Part shown: positions 37,901-45,219 of the stretch, piece after piece
Layout: each line of letters starts with the position of its first letter
How positions within the stretch are numbered: the first letter of the stretch is position 1
Notes under the pieces: model-generated
What the model saw: the letters and a program-made list of their open reading frames with translations, nothing else
Databases searched by the model: none
Told to the model about the DNA's origin: nothing
Assembly: GCA_020975725.1 (NCBI GenBank)
Contig: QXJR01000007.1
Location: 372,001-436,000, forward strand
Source of the DNA: Picocystis sp. L7
Lineage: Eukaryota; Chlorophyta; Picocystophyceae; Picocystales; Picocystaceae
Direction of reading: 5' to 3'
DNA: 64,000 nt
Made by a program: the position numbers and the translations under genes

Positions 37901-38593
37901 TTCCAAGGAGCAAGGCTTGCTGCACCACAAAGGAACTGTGCACGCGTTGCAGCTGTGTCTCCCAAGGTGAGGATCGCCAGCCTGTCCCGTTTCGGATGGG
38001 TCGCGACCGGTTCGTTCGGTGATCAGCGTCTGACGGTGTTCTGCTGGCATTAGGTCGTGGGTGCCCTCACGAGGGAGAGGAAGGAGGAGACGGTGACGAA
38101 GCTGAAGTCCAAGTTGGAGAACAGCACGGTTGTGCTTGGGCTCAGCTACAACCAGTTCACGGTCAAAACCATCTCACAGTTTAGACGGGAACTTCCTGAG
38201 GGCACGGAGCTGGTTGTTTGCAAGAACACGCTGATGAACAGGGCAGCTTCGGAGGTGGAAGGTTGGTCGGCACTTTCAGAGCACTGCAAGGGACCCAACG
38301 CATGGCTTTTTATTGGCGAGGACATCCCTGGATCCATCAAGCCCTACCGCAAGCTTCAGAAGAGTCTCAAGAAGGGCGGCATCGAGACGGAGTTCTCCGG
38401 GGGTTGCTTGGAGGGTCAGAGCTTGCAGTTGTCGGACATCAAGAACTTGGAGAGCCTTCCCACCAAATTAGAGCTCATTGCGAAGATCGCTTCCATGATC
38501 AACCAGCCGGTGAAGAAGATCGCGGTGGGCGTCCGGCAGGTGCCTTCGAAGATCGCCTACGGCGTCAAAGCCGTCAGCGAGAAGGAAGAGTAA
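37901..38593 (+). CDS. plastid-type ribosomal protein uL10 (5' end unresolved)
   Basis: The firm part is exon 38054-38593, 179 residues of bacterial-type L10: TRERKEETVTKLKSKLENST, VVCKNTLMNRAASE, GPNAWLFIGEDIPGSIKPYRK, FSGGCLEGQSL, LPTKLELIAKIASMI. It has no ATG at its 5' end. It begins after a good acceptor (CTGAC branch, GGCATTAG), and a GTGAGG donor at 37967 closes an 87-nt phase-0 intron. The upstream exon ends ...NCARVAAVSPK, in frame and typical of a transit peptide; it begins at 37882 or 37901 (both preceded by AG). The ATG must lie in a further exon that I could not place. uL10 forms the stalk base that binds L7/L12; in algae and plants this type is nucleus-encoded and imported into plastids. 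Confidence 0.82.
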
Positions 38594-38827
38594 ATCGAAC
38601 GAGGCACACCCCGACCTCCCACGTACCTGCTTCTACGTCCATCCGCCTGCGACCACCCCCCCTGTGTTTTCTCCCTCCCACCTCCCATCGATACCTTACC
38701 AGGAGATCTCGATGTCCAGCCGCCACCCCCCTCCTCCCCTCACGTGTGGGGTGGGACAGGGGGGGGACCCAGTGGCCACCACACCAAGCCGCAGACGAAT
38801 CGGAAGAAGGAGCGCCGCCAGGAGCGA

Positions 38828-39362
38828 TGGTGCGGATCGCAAGGACGAACGAACGCGTCACGGGAAGGAACGAGGATACGTGGTGGACGGGAGAACACGG
38901 GAAGGGGAAGGGAAACCGTGGCGAAGGAAGAACGGGAACGCGAAGATCCGGCCGCCGACCACGAGGGTTTTCGGAAACGGTGGAAGAGAGGCGTGAGACG
39001 TGGTGCAAAAGGGTGGGATGGAGCGCTGACGAGCGGATGAACACCGTGAAACGAAATGAAACGACGATCCACTCCCGCACGCACAGGCCAAACGCACCAA
39101 GAAGGTTGGAATCGTGGGAAAGTATGGCACGAGGTATGGTGCGTCCCTCCGTAAGCAGATCAAGAAGATCGAAGTGAGCCAACACTCCAAGTACCTGTGC
39201 GATTTCTGCGGCAAGTACTCCGTGAAACGCCAATCCGTCGGTATCTGGAAGTGCAAGTCGTGCGGGAAGGTCATCGCAGGAGGTGCATACTCCCTGAACA
39301 CCGCGTCCGCACTCACCGTCAGGTCGACCATTAGGCGTTTGCGCGAGGCAAGCGAAAAGTAA
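38828..39362 (+). CDS. RPL37A: cytosolic ribosomal protein eL43, two exons
   Basis: Exon 2 39087-39362 starts right after an ACGCACAG acceptor and encodes [20 protein letters not shown]..., i.e. everything but the initial Met of eL43. The zinc ribbon C-x2-C ... C-x2-C ([14 protein letters not shown]) is intact and the C-terminus ([13 protein letters not shown]) is normal. The likely first exon is just ATG at 38828-38830 followed by GTGCGG, giving a 256-nt intron and the standard 92 residues. A first exon consisting of only the start codon is known for ribosomal protein genes. The exon 1 position is inferred; exon 2 is certain. Confidence 0.9.
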
Positions 39363-39450
39363 ATCAATCTGCGCTGCAGGACATTGGCTATCAAGGAGAC
39401 GCCGTCGTCGTAATTCGTGCGTGCTTTTTTACATGTGAAGTGCGAGGCCG

Positions 39451-41016
39451 TCAGGCCTGGAGCAATCTCACTGCGGGCATGCAAAAGCCTGCGCAGAATT
39501 GCACCAACCATTGCGTTGCCTCGCGTAGAAAGAATGCAAAATCCACTAGCTCCAATCTCATGCGCACATGCCCAAGGTCCACCACGTGCATTGTGCCCTG
39601 CCAAATCCCAAGAGGCTCTCGAAAGGTCTGAAAAGGTGCATCCGCATCCGCCTCCGCGCTCCGATCGTACCGAGCCCTGTAGGTCAAGCCCCTCGTTGCC
39701 GTCAGTGCTTGGATTCGCAGTCGTTTGTTTTCCTTCACCCCTAGCTCCTGCACGACATTTCTCACCAACCCGTTCGAACGGAGTGCGAGCAACAAGGGCC
39801 TTGGCAAGTCCTCCAGTATTTTGACAAAGTCGCCAATCGTGGACATCTTGAGTTTCTTACGCAGTTCATGCCGCTGTTCCCGGTTCAGCTCTAGACGAGA
39901 CGAACCAAAGCTGAGGATTGCCGGCAGGATATCCCCGAACGGACCCAGGAGCTTCCGGGACACCTCTGTCAGTTCCTTCTTGTCCTGCAGGACCAAGCTC
40001 TTCCAAAGCAAGCACCAATCGCGACGCAAGGGATCCCTGAGCTCCACGTAAAGTCCATGGTCGAGCAGCACGATTTCTGGATACGTACCGCCTCGCTTGG
40101 TCTTTGCTGTGCGCACCAAGAGGTTTCCAGGATGTGGGTCGCAGTGTACAAAACCATGAATGAAGATCATGTCTGCAAACACCTGCGCCATTTTCTCGGC
40201 CACCAGGCTGGGCTTGAACCCCATCTTCCTGATCCCTTCTGCGTCTGTGATTTTGCACCCATCTGCCCATTCCATGGTCAGCACTTCTTTCGAGCTGAGT
40301 TGCCATACGATGGCGGGCACTGCCAATCCAGGACGGTTGGCGAAGTTCTTCGCCGTCCTCTCTGCGTTCTTCCCTTCCCGGACGAAGTCCAGTTCCTTCT
40401 CCATGTTGCGTTCCAGCTCGGGCACCATCCATTCGAGTTCGAATCCTTCGAACAGCATCTTGGCTGCTTTGGCTAGCCAACGGAAGGTGGCGATGTCCGC
40501 TTGCGCCTCCTTCAACAGTCCTGCGTGTTGCACTTTGACCGCCACGTTTCGACCGTCGTGCGTGCGAGCACGATGCACCTGGGCGAGCGAGGCGGCGGCT
40601 GCCGCTTCTTCCTCGAAGGAGGCGTAGAGTTCCTTCGCTCCAGCGCCCAAGGAGGCGCGCAGCGATGCCTCCACGTCCGCGAAAGGACGCACTGGCGCAC
40701 GGTCGTGCAACTGGGCGAGCGCATCCCGCACTTCCTGCGGCACTGCACGCACCGTGGCGGCCATCTGGGCTGCTTTGACGTAGGCACCGCCGTGCTTCCT
40801 CGCCAGCTCCAGCAGCCTCGCCGCGGTGTTTTCGTGCGCTTGCTTCCATCGCGCCTCGGCTCCTTCCGTCGTGGACCGACGCGCCAAGGAGTAGTCCCAG
40901 GCGCACGCGCACCACGTCCACGCCGCACGTGCGCCGCGCACGCCCATCGAAGCGTCCGCGTCCGAAGCCCACGCCAGGCCCAGGAACGCGGTCGAGGCGA
41001 TGGCGGCGCGACGCAT
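39451..41016 (-). CDS. ABC1/ADCK (UbiB-like) atypical kinase
   Basis: 521 residues from the ATG at 41016; the hydrophobic N-terminal stretch AAIASTAFLGLAWASDADA may anchor or target it. The ABC1 domain spans about residues 75-360: HGGAYVKAAQMAATV aligns with the KxGQ motif, SLAQVHRA, nucleotide-binding AVKVQHAGL, EKELDFVREGKNAE, catalytic loop HCDPHPGN and metal motif LLDHGLY. Family members (UbiB, COQ8, plant ABC1K) support coenzyme Q or plastoquinone and prenyl-lipid metabolism in mitochondria or plastids. The sequence around VPQEVRDALAQLHDRAP is closest by eye to the ADCK1/ABC1K group. The KxGQ motif reads KAAQ. It lies 108 bp downstream of the epimerase gene in the same orientation. Confidence 0.88.
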   Translation of the reverse strand: MRRAAIASTAFLGLAWASDADASMGVRGARAAWTWCACAWDYSLARRSTTEGAEARWKQAHENTAARLLELARKHGGAYVKAAQMAATVRAVPQEVRDALAQLHDRAPVRPFADVEASLRASLGAGAKELYASFEEEAAAAASLAQVHRARTHDGRNVAVKVQHAGLLKEAQADIATFRWLAKAAKMLFEGFELEWMVPELERNMEKELDFVREGKNAERTAKNFANRPGLAVPAIVWQLSSKEVLTMEWADGCKITDAEGIRKMGFKPSLVAEKMAQVFADMIFIHGFVHCDPHPGNLLVRTAKTKRGGTYPEIVLLDHGLYVELRDPLRRDWCLLWKSLVLQDKKELTEVSRKLLGPFGDILPAILSFGSSRLELNREQRHELRKKLKMSTIGDFVKILEDLPRPLLLALRSNGLVRNVVQELGVKENKRLRIQALTATRGLTYRARYDRSAEADADAPFQTFREPLGIWQGTMHVVDLGHVRMRLELVDFAFFLREATQWLVQFCAGFCMPAVRLLQA

Positions 41017-41124
41017 CCCGTCCGCGACGACTTGCTCGAATGGGAAATGCCCAACGAGGATCGGTCCCACCACGTCGGAAAGCTGGATCCCAAAGATGAA
41101 AGTACCAAAGAAGGACCTGGAACG

Positions 41125-42588
41125 TCAATCAGGAAACAAGGGGACCATCCCGATGCCCGATGCACGCGACAGACGTACATACCCATAGGCACCGCGGAGG
41201 AGCGGTGCCATCGTATCTGGCGGGATGTGCTCCTCTGCAGGATCGCGTTGGACGGACCACCGGAAACCACCGCGGAAACGCTCCCCATCGGATTGGACCA
41301 ACAAGGCACCGTCCAAGTCGCAAGCGGTGTCGCTCAAGAAGAGGACATGAGCGGAGATGGTGGAATTCAAAGAAGAACCCACCATGCAACCAATCCAGAC
41401 CCGAAGGCCGCAAAGACGGGCGCACTGCGCAGCTCGTATCAGCCCACGGATTCCTCCCGCCTTCTCCAGCTTCAAATTCACTCCGGAACAGACGGACACG
41501 AGCGGTGGGATATCCTCAGCAAACCTGACACTCTCGTCCGCAAACACCAGCACTCCTCTGCGCTCCCATTCTCCTTTGACCCGTGCCCATCTGGCAAGGT
41601 CACCATCCAGGTCGCTGCTGCTTCCTGCCTCCCTTCGGCCTCGGGTCAGGTCGTGAGGAAACGGCTGTTCAATCATGAAGAGGGCCAGAAGAACGTGTGC
41701 GGGCATCATCTCCAGAAGCAGCAGTGCCTTTTCCGGGTCCAAGCATGCGTTCGCATCGATGGACCAGGACCTGTTCGCGACGCGATGCCCTCTGGCTTCC
41801 ATCTCCTCGTACAAGGTCTTCAGGACCTGGATATTGCTCTGCAGGCAAGGTCCGAACTTTATCTTCAAGAATGGGGTGTGCTGTAGGCCGAACATGGCCG
41901 ATGCTACCATTTCTCTTCTGTCTTCGTTCATGGCCACGGTGTAGAAGGAAACCCGCTGCCGCGAATCTGCCAGCGGGCAGATGGTCCGATGCAAGGGAAC
42001 ACCTTTGATCCTAGACCAACAGTCCAACAGCGCGACCTCGATCCCAGCGCAGGTTGGGAGAGCCACCGTCCCCTCGTCGACTAGGCATCGATCCAGTGAT
42101 CGCAGGAGGCGTTGGAAGGTCGAATTGAACGCACTGTGAATCCGCAGCTCAGAAAAGAAGCATTCATCGAGACTTGCGAATGGATCTTCCGCGGTGGAGT
42201 TGGAAGCGTTCTTCACTGAACGTCGGTCCTTCGCTTCTCCGTTTTCGAGGCGGACGAGGGATGCAGGACGCCCGTCTACTGCGACTTGATCGAGCGCAAA
42301 GAACCAAGCGAACTTGGCTGCAACGCGCACGACGTCCTCAAAATCGGATTCATAAATCCCAGCTTTTTTGGGCGGCAGTCCGACCTCCGCCACACCCGTT
42401 GCGACACCTCCTTCCAACCGCAATCGCATCGTGAACAGGGCATTCGTTCGCTTCACCGTTTGCGAATGACTGGTCCCGAACTTCGACCTCAACCGCATCA
42501 CGTACGGATTCAGCTCGATTTCCGCCAGAGAAACCTCGTCTTGGAGCACTTTCCACGTCCATGAGCGTCTCTCCGACACTGGTTCCAT
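41125..42588 (-). CDS. enolase-superfamily dipeptide epimerase (L-Ala-D/L-Glu epimerase type)
   Basis: 487 residues from the ATG at 42588. The C-terminal barrel carries the muconate-lactonizing subgroup catalytic set: LKIKFG (Lys-x-Lys), SIDANACLD, FMIEQPF and VFADESV (metal ligands), and VNLKLEKAGGI (second catalytic Lys), then IGCMVGSSL. The motif CDLDGALL near the C-terminus matches the Asp-x-Asp that binds the dipeptide amino group in L-Ala-D/L-Glu epimerases, which argues against o-succinylbenzoate synthase. The enzyme would convert L-Ala-D-Glu from peptidoglycan to L-Ala-L-Glu. The N-terminal capping domain is longer than in bacteria (insert around residues 115-150). It shares a 92-bp divergent region with the lipase gene. 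Substrate is inferred. Confidence 0.8.
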   Translation of the reverse strand: MEPVSERRSWTWKVLQDEVSLAEIELNPYVMRLRSKFGTSHSQTVKRTNALFTMRLRLEGGVATGVAEVGLPPKKAGIYESDFEDVVRVAAKFAWFFALDQVAVDGRPASLVRLENGEAKDRRSVKNASNSTAEDPFASLDECFFSELRIHSAFNSTFQRLLRSLDRCLVDEGTVALPTCAGIEVALLDCWSRIKGVPLHRTICPLADSRQRVSFYTVAMNEDRREMVASAMFGLQHTPFLKIKFGPCLQSNIQVLKTLYEEMEARGHRVANRSWSIDANACLDPEKALLLLEMMPAHVLLALFMIEQPFPHDLTRGRREAGSSSDLDGDLARWARVKGEWERRGVLVFADESVRFAEDIPPLVSVCSGVNLKLEKAGGIRGLIRAAQCARLCGLRVWIGCMVGSSLNSTISAHVLFLSDTACDLDGALLVQSDGERFRGGFRWSVQRDPAEEHIPPDTMAPLLRGAYGYVRLSRASGIGMVPLFPD

Positions 42589-42680
42589 GGCCGACAGCTC
42601 CACATTCGATTCGTTTGCGGGCTTTTCTTTCTTCCGAGATAAGACCTTCGGACCACGAACATGCAGATGTGTTTCGGAAT

Positions 42681-44627
42681 ATGGTTCTAAGAGCGTCTAT
42701 CGCACAGGTTTGGACGCTTTCCAAGCGGCATGCGCGCGCGTTCAGTTCGTGGACGCTCGGCCAGGCCTTTGGACGGTGTCCCTTTCACTCCCGGGTTCGT
42801 CCAACTAAGTTTTCCTTTCATCCCCCGTCGGAACTTCCGATCGATCCCACCGGACCTGGTGGCGGTGGCCCACGGGCATCCCCACTGGGACCTCCTGAGG
42901 AGTTTCTTCTCTCGGCGGGCCGAGGGGAACCAGCTCGGCTTCACGTGGGATGTGAAGCACGTGACACCTGCGGCGTGGATCCAGGGAAGGACCTCCAGCG
43001 CCTTCGTGCACTCGACGTGCCCGACCTCGATCGCACGACGCCGCTCTTTCCAGGCCCATGGCCCGCGGTTCATGCGACGTGGTTCCTACCGTTCCCCATC
43101 GGGAACCCTCGGCTCCATCTGTCCGGTTCAGACCGGTCCTTCGAACCGGGAGCAGCCCCAATCGACAGGGGATCGATCCGGACAGGATCCAGGTCTGGTT
43201 TGGCTCTGGAGCGAACCGAGACGACGGAGCCAGGGAGAATCTTCTCGACGATCGTCGGACGAGCACCGACGCAGGCGGACGCGTCCTTCGCCGCGCTTCG
43301 TGCGCGCATGCACGCGTCCCTTGCGTTCCGAAACTGGACTCTGAAGCCGTGGAAGGCACTTCCGGACGCCAAAAGACGCAGGTGCGCGGCAAGGAGCATG
43401 GACAGGTCGCACTCGGAGCTCGTGCGGGATTGGAGCGCTTGGTTGGGTTCTTGGGTCGAGTCCGAGCTCGAATCTGTCCTTCCGTCCACATCCGCACCTG
43501 CCGCGGAGACACCGAGCAAGGACATTCTAGGTGGAAGTAGGGGAGCAGAAGAAAAAGACGCAGGCTTGGTGCCTCGCAAGATCTCCGCAGGACCGCACAC
43601 GCACTTGGTCGTTCTCGTAAACGGGCTGCTCGGCAATTCGGGCAACTGGGAGTGCTTCATCTCGAATCTCAAGGCAGACGATGGCACGGGACACTTCCTG
43701 CTTCATCCAAGCCGAACAAACAATATGTTTGGCACGTACGAAGGGATAGACGTGTGTGGTCAACGTCTGGTGGAGGAAATTCGGGACGTTGTGTCCGAAA
43801 ATCCAGGCCTAGAACACATCAGCTTGGTGGGGCATTCGATGGGGGGGCTGCTGGCACGGTGGGCGGCGGGAAAGCTATTTGACACCGAGAATCGAACGGT
43901 CGCTGGTTTGAAACCCGCACATTTCATGACGCTGGCAACCCCTCACTTAGGATGCAGTGGCGAAAGTGCTCAACCAAATCATGTTCCCTTCATTGCGTGG
44001 ACCCCGGAGCCTCTGGGGAAGTACCTGGAAAGGGCCGCGGTTCCTTTTGCGGGGATGTTCCTCAAGAGAACTGGGCAGCACTTTTTCCTGAAGGATGGCC
44101 TTCCGTTGGAGCTGGCTGTGAATGATGTGGACGCAGGTCCACTGCTGTTCAGAATGTGTCATGACTGCGCGGATGCTCCTTACTTGAGCGCACTGAAAGC
44201 TTTCCATACGCGAACCTGCTATGCCAATGTGTCTGGCGATTATCTTGTTGCCTGGGCCAACAGTGCCATCTGCCATCCTTCTGTGTTGAAGACCTTGGAA
44301 AGACTCGAGAGAACCGAAAACGGCTGCCGGTTCATTGTGTCTGACGATGGGCTTGCAGCTGCCACGAACCGCTGCTTGCAACTAGACAATGAGCTGGTGT
44401 CTCCAACTCGGACAGAATCAGTCATGCTTCGAAACCTCAACTCGATGCCGTGGAGAAGGGTGCACGTTGACTTTAAGGAAACGGTTGTGCCGCTCCTTGC
44501 GCACAACCACATCCAGGTCACTCGTCGGTGGTTGAACTGGGAAGGGGAGGAGTTTGTCAAAGAAGTGGTCAAACACATTTTGGAGTTGGAAGAGAGCTGG
44601 AAAAATTCTCCCAACAGTGGAAGCTGA
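42681..44627 (+). CDS. DUF676-family serine esterase/lipase
   Basis: 648 residues from the ATG at 42681 (MVLRASIAQVWTLSKRHARAFSS), an N-terminus resembling an organelle-targeting peptide. The next 250 residues are Pro/Arg-rich and poorly defined; a cryptic intron there cannot be excluded. The alpha/beta hydrolase domain begins near residue 310 with LVVLVNGLLGNSGNWECF, has the nucleophile elbow LVGHSMGGLLARW (about 384), ATPHLGC, an acidic-residue region NVSGDYLVAWANS and a likely catalytic His in LLAHNHIQV. This is the DUF676 (ROG1-like) family of putative lipases or acylhydrolases. Substrate unknown. Confidence 0.82.
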   Translation: MVLRASIAQVWTLSKRHARAFSSWTLGQAFGRCPFHSRVRPTKFSFHPPSELPIDPTGPGGGGPRASPLGPPEEFLLSAGRGEPARLHVGCEARDTCGVDPGKDLQRLRALDVPDLDRTTPLFPGPWPAVHATWFLPFPIGNPRLHLSGSDRSFEPGAAPIDRGSIRTGSRSGLALERTETTEPGRIFSTIVGRAPTQADASFAALRARMHASLAFRNWTLKPWKALPDAKRRRCAARSMDRSHSELVRDWSAWLGSWVESELESVLPSTSAPAAETPSKDILGGSRGAEEKDAGLVPRKISAGPHTHLVVLVNGLLGNSGNWECFISNLKADDGTGHFLLHPSRTNNMFGTYEGIDVCGQRLVEEIRDVVSENPGLEHISLVGHSMGGLLARWAAGKLFDTENRTVAGLKPAHFMTLATPHLGCSGESAQPNHVPFIAWTPEPLGKYLERAAVPFAGMFLKRTGQHFFLKDGLPLELAVNDVDAGPLLFRMCHDCADAPYLSALKAFHTRTCYANVSGDYLVAWANSAICHPSVLKTLERLERTENGCRFIVSDDGLAAATNRCLQLDNELVSPTRTESVMLRNLNSMPWRRVHVDFKETVVPLLAHNHIQVTRRWLNWEGEEFVKEVVKHILELEESWKNSPNSGS

Positions 44628-45219
44628 ATCGCTGCCTCTCAATGTTTTTCTTGCGTGCGTGCCAATGCACGCGCAGTATGGTTGCATGGAAGGATTCTGC
44701 CCCAAGTGGCTCGAACGTCTCTGGCACAGGGCTGAATCCATGTGTTTTGCAGAACGAGCCTTCTGCTCGATTGTTTGTTAGACATCCCTTCTTTTTTTTA
44801 CTCGCTCAACGATCGCGAGAGCCCTGCATTGGGCTTCCTTTCGCCCCTTCACCGCGTCTTCTTTTCCCTTCGTGGAGCCTTGTCCCACCGACCACACCGA
44901 CCGTCCCGTCCCAAGGTTGGTCTGCGAATCGACCGTCCATTCTCGGGGCCGGGTTCAGGAAAGGCAAAACGGACGGTGGCGATCGTCGGTGTTCCACCCG
45001 GGAGGCATTCGGCCCATCCGAGAAACCCCGTCTCACTCTCCCAGGTCCCGGACCCCTGCCCTTGGAAGCAGGAGAAGGGAAGCTTCCCTTTTGTTGGGAA
45101 AGATCCCCGGTTCGTCGCCTCCCATCGACTGGGATCGAAGTCCAACGAAAGGGGTCCATCGCCTTGGCAAGCCCAGAAGTCTCCGAGCAACCACTCCCTA
45201 GCGGCGTGCGATCCAGAAC
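44628..45219. other. intergenic region
   Basis: No supported gene. T- and C-rich near 44785-44890; CGAAAGG at 45147-45153 close to the downstream start. Confidence 0.45.

Noticed and set aside
38054-38593. cytosolic stalk protein P0
   Set aside because: The sequence follows bacterial/plastid L10 (NTLMNRA, GPNAWLF, LPTKLELIAKI), is 179 residues rather than about 310, and lacks the acidic P-protein tail.
40501-41886. 461-residue plus-strand frame
   Set aside because: Antisense to the ABC1 kinase and the epimerase, with no conserved motif.
41125-42588. o-succinylbenzoate synthase (MenC) as identity
   Set aside because: Enolase-superfamily residues fit both, but the DLDG motif and VNLKLEKAGGI segment fit dipeptide epimerases better.
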